64,000 bases of DNA from Mycobacterium adipatum (GCF_001644575.1 NZ_CP015596.1:2356001-2420000); one strand, 5' to 3'; positions 8,287-17,478 are shown, numbered from the stretch's first letter. Notes: a model not told the origin generated them from the letters alone. A program made the numbers and translations.

Positions 8287-8616
8287 CTAGACCACCGGCT
8301 CCTTGATGAGCTGGATATAGGCGGCGCCACTGTCGAGCACACGCGGCTGCTTCCACACCTCGATCGGGAAGCTCACCATGACGATCGACTGCCCGAGGTG
8401 CACCAGTGCCTTGGCGTCGTCGGGCATGCTTGCCAGCGGAAAGCGGGCGTCGACGTAGACCATGATGTCCTCAAGGCGCGCCATGCCGGCGTCGTAGAGC
8501 TCCTGCATCTCGGCCATGGTGGAGTTGAGGCGCTTGGAGTAGCGCTCCTCCTCGGTCGGCAGGCACCAGTCCGAGAACCGCTCCAGGTCGGCGAATTCCG
8601 CGGGCAGCTTAGACAT
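8287..8616 (-). CDS. conserved small protein linked to the Rieske oxygenase
   Basis: A 109-residue, largely helical, soluble protein starting MSKLPAEFADLERFSDWCLPTEEERY. It overlaps the end of the Rieske oxygenase gene by 8 bp and is followed 2 bp later by the amidohydrolase. I recall similar proteins beside Rieske oxygenases and aromatic or terpenoid catabolic genes, but know no function. There are no cysteine clusters, membrane segments or enzymatic motifs. Its tight coupling suggests an accessory or assembly factor of the oxygenase. Confidence 0.75.
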   Translation of the reverse strand: MSKLPAEFADLERFSDWCLPTEEERYSKRLNSTMAEMQELYDAGMARLEDIMVYVDARFPLASMPDDAKALVHLGQSIVMVSFPIEVWKQPRVLDSGAAYIQLIKEPVV

Positions 8617-9946
8617 TTGCTGATTCCTTCACGCTCGATGCGGCGGTCGGCTTGCCGGACCCGTTGGACTGTGCCGCCCGCTCGGCCTGGTATCTGTCAA
8701 CGTACTGGTGCGCGGTCATGTGCAGATGGCGAAGCAGGATTTCCTGGTCGCACAGCGGGAATTCGGTGACGGCGCGCGTGCCGATCTGGCTTTGGGTGGC
8801 TTCCAGGGTGTTGGCGTCCTGGAAGGCGTACTCCTTGAACGTCACCGCCGCCAACTCCTGCGAGAGGCGTTCGCGCAGGTTCTTCGGCGGCACGAAGTAC
8901 AGGTCGGCCTCGAAGATGTGGCTGTCCACGCCGGTCGGCCAGTAGTTGTACGTCAGGTACCAGCCCGGCGCCCAGAACAGCAGGGTCCAGTTCGGGAAGA
9001 ACTCGAAAGAGTCGGTGCCCCAAGTCTTGTGGCGACCCGGGTTGATGGCCGGCGGCAGCTCGTCGGGCAGGATGCCTTTGATGTCCGGCCGGTCCCACGG
9101 TCCGAACAGTCCGCTGTGCAGGATCCGCTCGATGGGTTTGACCATGTTGAGATCCTTCGGCGGTGACATGCCGCCCCAGGACGACACCATGGAGTGATCG
9201 CCCTTGATGTCGTAAGCCAGTGCTTCGAAGCCGAACTGGGCCAGCTTCTCGGCCTCCTCCTTCTCCGCCTGCTTCATGTGCAGGATCGGTGCGTGGTAGA
9301 ACTCGGTGAACGCGTCGATGAACAGCTTCCAGTTCGCCTTGATCTCCGAGCGGTAGCTGTAGTGCTCGGTCATCTCGTGGAACGGGTAGCCCTTCAGGCC
9401 TTCGCCGAACTCGCCGAGGTATTCCTGCAACGACACGGCGTCATCGTCGAAGTTGACGAAGATGAAGCCCTCCCAGACCTCGCAACGCACCGGCTTGAGC
9501 GGATAGTCGGCCTTGTCGAGGTCGAAGAACTCGCTTTCCTGCTGGACGAAGGTCAGGTCGCCCTTGAGGTCGTAGCGCCAGGCGTGGTACTTGCAGACGA
9601 ACTGCCGACAGCTTCCCGAGACCTCCTCGCCCGGGTAGTCGTTCCAGACCAGCTTGTTACCTCGGTGTCGGCAGAGGTTGTAGAAGGCGCGAATCTGATC
9701 GCCGTCGTTGACGATGATGATCGACACGCCGGGGCCGACCGACGGCAGTTCGCGGGTGACGTAGCGGCCCTTCTTCGGGACCAGTTCGACCCGGCCCATC
9801 TGCAGCCAGGTCTTGCGGAAAATGGCCTGCTGTTCCAGCTTCCAGTGCTCGGGATCGATGGAGTCGGTGTAGTCGACCGGTGCCGTGCCGAGTTCCGGCC
9901 AGTTCTCGGTCCAGCTTCCCGCCGCTGGTTTGGGGAAAAACGCCAC
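8609..9946 (-). CDS. Rieske [2Fe-2S] oxygenase, alpha subunit
   Basis: A 445-residue ring-hydroxylating-type oxygenase. The Rieske cluster ligands are C92/H94 (CRHR) and C118/H121 (CKYH). The catalytic iron histidines are H218 and H223 (EFYHAPILH). The residue three before H218, which links the two metal centres in naphthalene dioxygenase (an Asp there), is Glu215 here. Such enzymes hydroxylate aromatic or alicyclic rings using electrons from a ferredoxin; no beta subunit is adjacent, suggesting a homotrimer. It is first in a minus-strand operon continuing to 4659. The palindrome at 10039-10053 is 93 bp upstream of its ATG. Confidence 0.92.
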   Translation of the reverse strand: MAFFPKPAAGSWTENWPELGTAPVDYTDSIDPEHWKLEQQAIFRKTWLQMGRVELVPKKGRYVTRELPSVGPGVSIIIVNDGDQIRAFYNLCRHRGNKLVWNDYPGEEVSGSCRQFVCKYHAWRYDLKGDLTFVQQESEFFDLDKADYPLKPVRCEVWEGFIFVNFDDDAVSLQEYLGEFGEGLKGYPFHEMTEHYSYRSEIKANWKLFIDAFTEFYHAPILHMKQAEKEEAEKLAQFGFEALAYDIKGDHSMVSSWGGMSPPKDLNMVKPIERILHSGLFGPWDRPDIKGILPDELPPAINPGRHKTWGTDSFEFFPNWTLLFWAPGWYLTYNYWPTGVDSHIFEADLYFVPPKNLRERLSQELAAVTFKEYAFQDANTLEATQSQIGTRAVTEFPLCDQEILLRHLHMTAHQYVDRYQAERAAQSNGSGKPTAASSVKESANV

Positions 9947-10263
9947 GGTGCAACCTCTCTGAGTGTGGGTCTGTCGGTTCCGTCGCTCGCTGCCGTGTGC
10001 TGGATTGGCCAGCGCGGCGTCCGCGTCTTCTCCGGTACGAGAATCATATTCTCATAACTGACTAACAGATTTCCACTGTTTGGCCGTAAGGTCAATGACA
10101 AGCGCCCGGAAACCGGCCGTCTCGTGCCGGGTCGGGGAACCGAAACGCGCGGTCAGCGCCACCAAGCGCGGTTCCGGACGTTGATTCTCGTACTGAGAGA
10201 AGTTAGTTTGCAGGTATCGAGAATCTCCAGCGCGGAACCGGATGCGACCCCGAAGGACGGCTC
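9947..10263. promoter_or_regulatory. divergent promoter region
   Basis: This 317-bp region separates the Rieske operon (leftward) from the amidohydrolase/beta-oxidation operon (rightward). I see no gene. It contains a perfect GAGAAT-N3-ATTCTC palindrome at 10039-10053. Nearer the rightward gene are an outward-facing repeat, ATTCTC-N5-GAGAGA, at 10184-10200 and a single GAGAAT at 10219-10224. One regulator could control both operons from here. Confidence 0.6.
10039..10053. promoter_or_regulatory. operator candidate GAGAAT-CAT-ATTCTC
   Basis: A perfect copy of the recurring palindrome between two divergent catabolic operons, 93 bp upstream of the Rieske oxygenase start and 211 bp upstream of the amidohydrolase start. 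Confidence 0.75.
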
Positions 10264-11562
10264 ATGCACCAAGACGACATGATTCTGATCAGCGTCGATG
10301 ACCACATCATCGAGCCGCCGGACATGTTCAAGAATCATCTGCCGGCCAAGTACGTGGATGAGGCGCCGCGGTTGGTGCACAACCCGGACGGCTCCGACAC
10401 GTGGCAGTTCCGGGACACGGTCATCCCGAACGTCGCGCTCAATGCGGTGGCCGGACGGCCCAAGGAGGAGTACGGGCTGGAACCCCAGGGTCTCGATGAG
10501 ATCCGCAAGGGTTGTTATGACGCCGCCGAGCGGGTCAAGGACATGAACGCCGGCGGCGTGCTGGCAACGATGAACTTCCCGTCCTTCCCGGGGTTTGCCG
10601 CCCGGTTGTTCGCCACCGAGGACACCGAGTTCTCGCTGGCGCTCGTGCAGGCCTACAACGACTGGCACATCGACGAATGGTGCGGATCGCATCCGGGTCG
10701 TTTCATCCCGATGGCGATCCCGGCGATCTGGGACCCGAAGCTGTGTGCCGACGAGGTCCGCCGGGTCTCCAAGAAGGGGGTGCACTCGCTGACCTTCACC
10801 GAGAACCCCTCGGCGCTGGGCTATCCGAGTTTCCATGACCTGGAGTACTGGAAGCCGCTGTGGGATGCGTTGGTGGATACCGACACGGTGATGAACGTGC
10901 ACATCGGGTCCTCGGGCCGGCTGGCCATCACCGCGCCGGACGCCCCGATGGACGTGATGATCACCCTGCAGCCGATGAACATCGTCCAAGCCGCGGCCGA
11001 TCTGCTGTGGTCGGCGCCCATCAAGGCCTATCCCGATCTGAAGATCGCCTTGTCCGAGGGCGGCACCGGCTGGATCCCCTACTTCCTGGACCGGGTGGAC
11101 CGCACCTACGAGATGCACTCGACGTGGACGCACCAGGATTTCGGGGACAAGTTGCCCTCGCAGGTTTTCCGCGAGCACTTCATGACGTGTTTCATCTCCG
11201 ATCCTGTCGGGGTGAAGAACCGGCACGCCATCGGGGTGGACAACATCTGCTGGGAGATGGACTACCCGCACTCGGATTCGATGTGGCCCGGGGCGCCCGA
11301 GGAACTGCACGCCGTGTTCGACACCTATGACGTCCCCGATGACGAGATCAATAAGATCACCCACGAGAACGCGATGCGGCTGTACCACTTCGAGCCGTTC
11401 AAACACATCCCGCGCGAGCAGGCCACCGTCGGCGCGCTGCGCAAACAGGCCGAGGGCCACGACGTTTCGATCCAGGCGCTCAGCCACCATGACAAGCGCG
11501 GCGGCTCCAGCGTCGCCGACTTCACCGCGAACGCCCGTGCGGTCACGGGCGTCAAAGACTAA
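10264..11562 (+). CDS. amidohydrolase 2 family metal-dependent hydrolase
   Basis: A 432-residue TIM-barrel hydrolase of the amidohydrolase-2 (ACMS-decarboxylase-like) family. Recognisable pieces are ISVDDHIIEPPDMF near the N-terminus, NVHIGSSG in mid-barrel and the late-strand MDYPHSDSMWPGAP. This family binds one divalent metal and performs decarboxylations or hydrolysis of C-C or C-N bonds. It is the first gene of the rightward operon, followed after 78 bp by a FadE. Two related genes lie at 35843 and 37007, so this family is unusually well represented in the window. The substrate is unknown. Confidence 0.87.
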   Translation: MHQDDMILISVDDHIIEPPDMFKNHLPAKYVDEAPRLVHNPDGSDTWQFRDTVIPNVALNAVAGRPKEEYGLEPQGLDEIRKGCYDAAERVKDMNAGGVLATMNFPSFPGFAARLFATEDTEFSLALVQAYNDWHIDEWCGSHPGRFIPMAIPAIWDPKLCADEVRRVSKKGVHSLTFTENPSALGYPSFHDLEYWKPLWDALVDTDTVMNVHIGSSGRLAITAPDAPMDVMITLQPMNIVQAAADLLWSAPIKAYPDLKIALSEGGTGWIPYFLDRVDRTYEMHSTWTHQDFGDKLPSQVFREHFMTCFISDPVGVKNRHAIGVDNICWEMDYPHSDSMWPGAPEELHAVFDTYDVPDDEINKITHENAMRLYHFEPFKHIPREQATVGALRKQAEGHDVSIQALSHHDKRGGSSVADFTANARAVTGVKD

Positions 11563-11640
11563 CCGCAGAGCGCATATTCGGCGGACGGTGCAGGGCACAC
11601 CTGTACCGAGGACGTCGCGCGCACGGACCGAGGAGAAACT

Positions 11641-12843
11641 GTGTCTGAGGGAATGAACTTCGAACTCACCGAGGATCAACAACTGATCCGCAAGTCGGTC
11701 GCCGAGCTGGCAGCCAGGTTCGACGATCACTACTGGATGGACAAGGACCAGGCGCACGAGTTCCCGACCGAGTTCTACGACGCCATCGCCGCCGGCGGCT
11801 GGTTGGGCATGACCATCCCGGAGGAGTACGGCGGACATGGTCTGGGCATCACCGAGGCCACCATCCTTGCCGAAGAGGTGGCCCGCTCCGGTGGCGCGAT
11901 GAATGCCGCCAGCGCCATCCACATGTCGATCTTCGGGATGCAGCCGGTCGTGGTGTTCGGATCCGAGGACATGAAGAAGGCGACGCTGCCGCGCATCGTC
12001 AACGGCGACCTGCACGTCTGCTTCGGCGTGACCGAACCCGGGGCCGGGCTGGATACCTCCCGGATCACCACCTTCGCAAAACGCGGTCACGATTCGGCGG
12101 GCGACCACTATGTGGTGAACGGCCGCAAGGTGTGGATCTCCAAGGCGTTGGAGTCGGAGAAGATCCTGCTGCTGACCCGCACCGAGAGCCGCGAGGATGT
12201 CGAGAAGCGGGGCGGCAAACCCACCGAGGGTCTCACCCTTTTCCTCACCGATATCGACCGTGACCACGTCGACATCCGGCCGATCAAGAAGATGGGCCGC
12301 AACGCCGTCAGCTCCAACGAGGTGTTCATCGACGACCTGCGCGTACCGGTCGAGGACCGCATCGGGGAAGAGGGCAAGGGTTTCTCCTACATCCTGCACG
12401 GACTCAACCCGGAACGGATGTTGATCGCCGCCGAGGCGCTCGGAATCGGACGGGTGGCACTTGATCGCGCGGTCAAGTACGCCAACGAACGGGTGGTGTT
12501 CGACCGTCCGATCGGCCAGAATCAGGGCCTCGCGTTCCCGCTGGCCGATTCGCTGGCGCGCCTCGATGCCGCCGAGCTGGTCCTGCGCAAGGCCACCTGG
12601 CTCTACGACAACGGGCGCTCCTGCGGCCGCGAGGCGAACATGGCCAAGTATCTGTGCGCCGACGCCGGGTTCGGCGCCGCGGACCGGGCGCTGCAGACCC
12701 ACGGCGGGATGGGCTATTCCGAGGAGTACAACATCTCCCGGTTCTTCCGGGAGTCGCGCTTGATGAAGATCGCGCCGGTGAGCCAGGAGATGATTCTGAA
12801 CTTCCTGGCCGCCAACGTGCTCGGCCTCCCCAAGAGCTACTGA
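11641..12843 (+). CDS. acyl-CoA dehydrogenase (FadE type)
   Basis: A 400-residue acyl-CoA dehydrogenase. I use the GTG at 11641, preceded by GAGGAGAAACT; an in-frame ATG 12 bp later is an alternative. FAD-binding features are CFGVTEPGAGLDTSRITT and VVNGRKVWISKA, and the C-terminal segment carries QTHGGMGYSEEYNISRFFRE. The catalytic-base region reads APVSQEMILNFL, with Glu in the right place but in a context unlike the usual GTSE. It probably desaturates an acyl-CoA intermediate in the operon that also supplies CoA-transferase, hydratase and thiolase. Confidence 0.9.
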   Translation: MSEGMNFELTEDQQLIRKSVAELAARFDDHYWMDKDQAHEFPTEFYDAIAAGGWLGMTIPEEYGGHGLGITEATILAEEVARSGGAMNAASAIHMSIFGMQPVVVFGSEDMKKATLPRIVNGDLHVCFGVTEPGAGLDTSRITTFAKRGHDSAGDHYVVNGRKVWISKALESEKILLLTRTESREDVEKRGGKPTEGLTLFLTDIDRDHVDIRPIKKMGRNAVSSNEVFIDDLRVPVEDRIGEEGKGFSYILHGLNPERMLIAAEALGIGRVALDRAVKYANERVVFDRPIGQNQGLAFPLADSLARLDAAELVLRKATWLYDNGRSCGREANMAKYLCADAGFGAADRALQTHGGMGYSEEYNISRFFRESRLMKIAPVSQEMILNFLAANVLGLPKSY

Positions 12844-12939
12844 CCTGAAGAGTCACTCGAGGTTGCGGTTATCGTCATGTCCACTCGCACTTTGTCGCGA
12901 TAACGGCAATTTCGCGTGCAGACAGAGGGGATCATTGTC

Positions 12940-14166
12940 ATGACCACCACCGGGCCGGCATTGCCGCTGGCCGGAATTACCGTCATCGCCATGGAGCAGG
13001 CGGTCTCCGCGCCGATGTGCACGAGGGTGCTCGCCGATTTCGGCGCCCGGGTGATCAAGATCGAGAACCCCAGGGGTGGTGACTTCGCGCGGGACTACGA
13101 CGACGTGGTGAACGGGCTGGCCGCCCACTTCGTATGGGCGAACCGTGGCAAGGAGTCGGTGACCCTCAACCTGAAAGCGCCGGCGGGTTTGGAGGTGTTA
13201 CACCGCTTGCTCGACGGCGCCGACGTCTTCGTGTCCAATCTCGCCCCCGGGGCGACGGCGCGCCTTGGGCTGGGCGCGGCGGACCTGCGGGCGCGGCACC
13301 CACAGGTGATCCCGCTCGAGATCGACGGCTACGGCCCCGGTGGGCCGCTGTCCGACAAACGCGCGTATGACCTGCTGGTCCAAGCCGAGTCGGGGTCGTG
13401 CGCGGCCACCGGATTCCCCGGAATGCCGGCCAAACCCGGGGCGCCGGTCGCCGATATCACCACCGGTCTGTACTCGGCCCTGTCGATCATGGCGTTGCTG
13501 TTGGGCCGGGCGCGCTCCGGCGCCACCGATGCCGCACCCGCCGTGGCGGTCAGCCTGTTCGACACCATGACCGACATCATGGGTTACCAGCTCACCTACA
13601 CCCAGCACTCCGGGATCGACCAGGAGCCGCTGGGTATGAGCTCACCCGCGGTCGCGCCATACGGGTCGTTCGGTACCCGCGACGGGCAGACGGTGGTGCT
13701 CGGCACCACCAATGACCGGGAGTGGCAGCGGCTTGCCCGAGAGATCATCGAACGGCCCGACCTCGCCGAGGACCCGCGCTTCGCCACCAATCCGCAACGC
13801 TGCACACATCGTGACGAGCTCAACGCCGCCATCCAATCCTGGTGTGCACAGCACGATCTCGACGAGATTCAACGTATCGCGGACGCCGCGGGCATCGGCA
13901 ACTCGCGCTACAACAAGCCCAGTGAGGTGATCGCGCATCCGCATCTGGCGGCGCGCGACCGCTGGCGGCGGGTCGGCACGCCCAACGGCGAGATCTCCGC
14001 GCTGCTTCCACCGCCGGTGATCAGCGGCCTGGACCTCGGCATGGGTGCGGTGCCCGGACTGGGTGAGCACACCGATACCGTCCTGGGTGGCCTCGGCTAC
14101 AGTCGGATCGAGATCGGTGATTTGCGTGTCGCCGGGGCGATCGGCCCGGAGTACGCGCATGGCTGA
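12940..14166 (+). CDS. CaiB/BaiF family class III CoA-transferase
   Basis: A 408-residue CoA-transferase. The first Rossmann segment is typical (LAGITVIAMEQAVSAPMCTRVLADFGARVIKIE). The Asp in PVADITTGLYS matches the catalytic Asp that forms the mixed anhydride with the acyl group. It moves CoA from a donor thioester to a carboxylic acid, activating it for beta-oxidation without ATP; some relatives act as acyl-CoA racemases. The ATG at 12940 follows AGAGGGG by a suitable distance; a start 24 bp upstream is less likely. It overlaps the hydratase gene by 8 bp. Confidence 0.88.
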   Translation: MTTTGPALPLAGITVIAMEQAVSAPMCTRVLADFGARVIKIENPRGGDFARDYDDVVNGLAAHFVWANRGKESVTLNLKAPAGLEVLHRLLDGADVFVSNLAPGATARLGLGAADLRARHPQVIPLEIDGYGPGGPLSDKRAYDLLVQAESGSCAATGFPGMPAKPGAPVADITTGLYSALSIMALLLGRARSGATDAAPAVAVSLFDTMTDIMGYQLTYTQHSGIDQEPLGMSSPAVAPYGSFGTRDGQTVVLGTTNDREWQRLAREIIERPDLAEDPRFATNPQRCTHRDELNAAIQSWCAQHDLDEIQRIADAAGIGNSRYNKPSEVIAHPHLAARDRWRRVGTPNGEISALLPPPVISGLDLGMGAVPGLGEHTDTVLGGLGYSRIEIGDLRVAGAIGPEYAHG

Positions 14167-14986
14167 CTCGTTGTTGGTCGAGGACCGTGACGGGGTGCGG
14201 ACCCTCACCCTGAATCGGCCGCACCGCAAGAACGCCATCGATGTCGAGCTCTGGCACGCCCTGGCCGAGGCGCTGCGCGCCGTCGACAGCGACGACTCCG
14301 TGCGCGCGGTGGTGCTCACCGGGGCGGGTGGCGCGTTCTGTTCCGGTGCCGATATCGGCACCGGTGAGAACGTCCATCCTCGCCGGAAGCTGCAGCGGCT
14401 CACCGATGTTGCGCTCGCGCTGCACAACGTGACGGTGCCGACCATCGCCAAGGTGACCGGCGTGGCCGTCGGCGCCGGCTGGAATCTGGCGCTGGGCTGC
14501 GATCTGGTGGTGGCCACACCGGAGTCGTCGTTCTGCCAGATCTTCGCGCGGCGGGGATTGTCCGTCGATCTCGGTGGCTCATGGCTGCTCCCGAAAATCG
14601 TCGGACTACAACAGGCAAAACGTCTTGTCCTGCTGGCCGATATGATCGACGCGGCCGAAGCTCATCGGCTCGGGTTGGTCACCTGGGTGCAGGAATCGCA
14701 CGCTATCGACGGGTTCGTCGACGCCTTGGCGTCCCGGCTGGCCGACGGGCCGCCGTTCGCGCTGGCGCAGAGCAAAGCATTGCTCAACGACGGCGCGGCA
14801 ATGACTTTCGCCGAGGCACTTGGCAACGAGGCGCGGGCTCAGCCCGGCAATTTCGCCACCGCGGATTCGGCGGAGGCCTATGCGGCGTTCGCCGCCAAGC
14901 GCGATCCATCATTCACCGGAACCTGGGCCGTCCCACCCGCCTCCTCGGGTGCAGGAGCGGAGCGGCCTGGGGGAACAACACAGTAG
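14159..14986 (+). CDS. enoyl-CoA hydratase/isomerase family protein
   Basis: A 275-residue crotonase-fold enzyme. The oxyanion-hole segments are GGAFCSGADIG and GVAVGAGWNLALGCDL. The catalytic region reads FARRGLSVDLGGSWLLP, as in PaaG-type isomerases: the Asp in SVDLGG stands where classic hydratases carry their second Glu. It therefore either hydrates or shifts the double bond of an enoyl-CoA. The ATG at 14159 lies inside the end of the CoA-transferase gene (8-bp overlap). A long glycine/proline-rich tail (PPASSGAGAERPGGTTQ) is not conserved-looking. Confidence 0.88.
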   Translation: MADSLLVEDRDGVRTLTLNRPHRKNAIDVELWHALAEALRAVDSDDSVRAVVLTGAGGAFCSGADIGTGENVHPRRKLQRLTDVALALHNVTVPTIAKVTGVAVGAGWNLALGCDLVVATPESSFCQIFARRGLSVDLGGSWLLPKIVGLQQAKRLVLLADMIDAAEAHRLGLVTWVQESHAIDGFVDALASRLADGPPFALAQSKALLNDGAAMTFAEALGNEARAQPGNFATADSAEAYAAFAAKRDPSFTGTWAVPPASSGAGAERPGGTTQ

Positions 14987-14995
14987 GAGCAATTC

Positions 14996-16141
14996 ATGCG
15001 CGAGACCGTCATCGTCGGAGCCGTGCGCACCCCGGTCGGGAAACGCAACGGCGGATTGTCCGATCAGCACGCCGCCGACCTGTCCGCCGTGGTGCTCAAC
15101 GAATTGACCGAGCGAACCGGGGTCGACCCGGCGCTGATCGATGACGTGGTGTGGGGCTGCGTCTCGCAGGTCGGTGATCAGTCCAGCAATATCGGCCGGT
15201 ACGCGGTGCTGGCCGCCGGCTGGCCCGAGTCCATCCCCGGCACCACGGTGAACCGGGCCTGCGGCTCGAGCCAGCAGGCGTTGGATTTCGCGGTGCAAGC
15301 CGTCATGTCCGGCCAGCAGGATGTCGTGGTGGCCGGCGGTGTCGAGGTGATGAGCCGGGTCCCGCTGGGTGCCGCGCGGGCCACCGGGCAGCCCTATGGT
15401 CCGAAAGTCTTTGCCCGCTATGACAATTTCTCCTTCAACCAGGGAATCTCGGCCGAGCTGATCTGCCAGAAATGGGATCTGTCGCGGACCCGCTGTGACG
15501 AGTATTCGGCCAGGTCCCACGAGCTCGCCGCCGCCGCGCAGGACTCAGGCGCCTTCATCGACCAGATCGTGCCGGTGTTCACCCAGGACAGCGTGATCAC
15601 CGATGACGAGGGCATCCGGCGCGGGACCACCGCCGAAAAGCTGGCCGGGCTCAAGCCCGCCTTCACCGACGACGGTGTCATCCATGCCGGGAACTCCTCG
15701 CAGATCTCCGACGGTGCGGCCGCGCTGATGGTGATGACCGCTGATCAGGCGCTGAACCTGGGGTTGACGCCGCTGGTGCGCTACCGCGCCGGCGCGGTGA
15801 CCGGCGCCGACCCGGTGTTGATGCTGACCGGGCCGATTCCCGCGACGGAGAAGGTGCTGCGCAAGGCGGGTGTCGGTATCGACGAGGTCGGCGTGTTCGA
15901 GGTCAACGAGGCGTTCGCGCCGGTTCCGCTGGCCTGGCTCGCCGAGACCGGAGTGGACGAAGCCAGACTCAACCCGTTGGGTGGGGCAATCGCGCTCGGG
16001 CACCCGCTCGGCGCCTCCGGTGCGGTGTTGATGACTCGGATGATCCACCACATGCGCGACAACGGGATCCGTTACGGACTCCAGACCATGTGCGAGGGCG
16101 GCGGCACCGCCAACGCCACTCTGGTCGAGTACGTCTTCTAG
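14996..16141 (+). CDS. acetyl-CoA C-acyltransferase (thiolase)
   Basis: A 381-residue degradative thiolase with all catalytic elements: nucleophilic C89 in NRACGSS, the GHPLGASGA histidine, and the C-terminal CEGGGTANA cysteine. It cleaves a 3-ketoacyl-CoA with CoA to release acetyl- or propionyl-CoA. It begins 9 bp after the hydratase gene and is followed 15 bp later by a FadE, completing a beta-oxidation set in one operon (dehydrogenase, CoA-transferase, hydratase, thiolase). Only a 3-hydroxyacyl-CoA dehydrogenase is not adjacent; SDR genes elsewhere in the window could fill that step. Confidence 0.93.
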   Translation: MRETVIVGAVRTPVGKRNGGLSDQHAADLSAVVLNELTERTGVDPALIDDVVWGCVSQVGDQSSNIGRYAVLAAGWPESIPGTTVNRACGSSQQALDFAVQAVMSGQQDVVVAGGVEVMSRVPLGAARATGQPYGPKVFARYDNFSFNQGISAELICQKWDLSRTRCDEYSARSHELAAAAQDSGAFIDQIVPVFTQDSVITDDEGIRRGTTAEKLAGLKPAFTDDGVIHAGNSSQISDGAAALMVMTADQALNLGLTPLVRYRAGAVTGADPVLMLTGPIPATEKVLRKAGVGIDEVGVFEVNEAFAPVPLAWLAETGVDEARLNPLGGAIALGHPLGASGAVLMTRMIHHMRDNGIRYGLQTMCEGGGTANATLVEYVF

Positions 16142-16156
16142 TCGAAAGGACGACAC

Positions 16157-17305
16157 GTGCAACGCAATCTGTTCAACGAGGACCACGAGGCGTTCCGTGA
16201 ACTCGCGCGCAACTTCGTCGAGAAGGACGTGGTGCCCGCCTATCCCGACTGGGAGAAGGGCGGCCGGATGCCGCGCGCGGTCTTCGAGAAGATGGGCGCC
16301 CTTGGCATGCTGGGCATGGCCATCCCCGAGGAGTACGGCGGCGGTGGCGCGCCGGACTACCGCTACAACGTGGTCCTGCAGGAGGAGGCGGCCCGCGCTT
16401 TGGTGACGCTGTCGACCGTGCGCACCCAGCTCGAGGTGATCCTGCCGTACTTCCTGCACTACGCGAACGAAGAGCAGCGCAAGCGCTGGTTCCCGGGTCT
16501 GGCCGACGGAACCCTGCTGACCGCGGTGGCCATGACCGAACCCGGGACCGGGTCGGATCTGGCGGGCATGCGCACGACGGCCGTGCAGGACGGCGATCAC
16601 TGGATCGTCAACGGCGCCAAGACCTTCATCACCGGCGGGATGCAGGCCGACCTCGTCGTCGTGGTGGCCCGCACGTCCACCGACCCCGACAACCGGCGCA
16701 AGGGTCTGACCCTGTTTGTCGTCGAGGACGGAATGGCGGGGTTCACCCGCGGCCGCGAGCTGGAGAAGATGGGCTGCAAGGTGCAGGACACCGCGGAGCT
16801 GTCCTTCGTCGACGTGCGGGTGCCCGCGGCCAACGTGCTCGGCGAGGTGGGGGAGGCGTTCAGCTACCTCGGCCACAATCTCCCGCAGGAGCGGTTGACC
16901 GTGGCGGTGGGGTCGGTGGCGCAGGCGCGTTCGGCGATCGCGGCGGCCATCGACTACACCAGGGATCGCAAGGCCTTCGGCACACCCGTCGCGTCGTTTC
17001 AGAACACCAAGTTCGAACTGGCGGCCTGCTCGACGGAGGTGGAGGCCGCTCAGGCGATGCTGGACCGGGCCGTGGCACTGCACGTCGACGGTGAGCTGTC
17101 CGCGCCGGACGCGGCCCGGGTGAAGTTGTTCTGCACCGAGATGCAGGCCCGGGTGATCGACCGCTGCCTGCAGTTGTTCGGCGGTTACGGCTACATGATG
17201 GAATACCCGATCGCCCGGCTGTACACCGACGCCCGGGTGGCGCGGATCTACGCCGGGACCAGCGAGGTCATGAAGGTGATCATCGCCAAGTCGCTCGGCC
17301 TGTAG
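16157..17305 (+). CDS. acyl-CoA dehydrogenase (FadE type)
   Basis: A 382-residue acyl-CoA dehydrogenase that looks canonical for short/medium-chain enzymes: AMTEPGTGSDLAGMRT, WIVNGAKTFITGG, FGTPVASFQ, LFGGYGYMMEYP, and YAGTSEVMKVIIAKSLGL with the catalytic Glu. A GTG start at 16157 is supported by AAAGGA 6 bp upstream and by homology starting immediately. It is the last gene of the plus-strand beta-oxidation operon. It could serve the same pathway or general acyl-CoA oxidation. Confidence 0.92.
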   Translation: MQRNLFNEDHEAFRELARNFVEKDVVPAYPDWEKGGRMPRAVFEKMGALGMLGMAIPEEYGGGGAPDYRYNVVLQEEAARALVTLSTVRTQLEVILPYFLHYANEEQRKRWFPGLADGTLLTAVAMTEPGTGSDLAGMRTTAVQDGDHWIVNGAKTFITGGMQADLVVVVARTSTDPDNRRKGLTLFVVEDGMAGFTRGRELEKMGCKVQDTAELSFVDVRVPAANVLGEVGEAFSYLGHNLPQERLTVAVGSVAQARSAIAAAIDYTRDRKAFGTPVASFQNTKFELAACSTEVEAAQAMLDRAVALHVDGELSAPDAARVKLFCTEMQARVIDRCLQLFGGYGYMMEYPIARLYTDARVARIYAGTSEVMKVIIAKSLGL

Positions 17306-17425
17306 TCGGCGCGATCCGTGACGCCGAGCGTTACAGATCGCGCACGGATTGCATCGTCCGACGCTCTGACCAGGCACCTGACACCCGTCCAGAAATTTGT
17401 TAACTGAGACCCTTGTCACAGCCCG

Positions 17426-17457
17426 CCAACCAACCTACTGTTTGTTCAGTTGGTTGG
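17426..17457. promoter_or_regulatory. inverted repeat, operator candidate for the adjacent TetR gene
   Basis: Arms CCAACCAAC (17426-17434) and GTTGGTTGG (17449-17457) form a perfect 9-bp inverted repeat around a 14-bp spacer. The repeat lies 21 bp before the GTG start chosen for the TetR gene at 17479, the usual place for an autoregulatory operator. It does not resemble the GAGAAT palindrome, so a different regulator is implied. Confidence 0.55.
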
Positions 17458-17478
17458 TTCGTCGGCGATCGGAGTGCG

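Noticed and set aside
10184..10200. ATTCTC-N5-GAGAGA as a second full operator before the amidohydrolase
   Set aside because: Arms face outward, one is imperfect and the spacing differs from the other sites; kept only as a note in the promoter-region entry.
10153..12702. Very long open frame (849 codons) on the minus strand opposite the amidohydrolase and FadE genes
   Set aside because: It is antisense to two clear genes with full motifs, and its composition (many Val/Asp/Arg/His, no recognisable domain) is typical of a GC-rich shadow frame.
15545..17419. 624-codon minus-strand frame across the thiolase and FadE genes
   Set aside because: Shadow of two well-supported genes; His/Arg/Gly-rich without homology.
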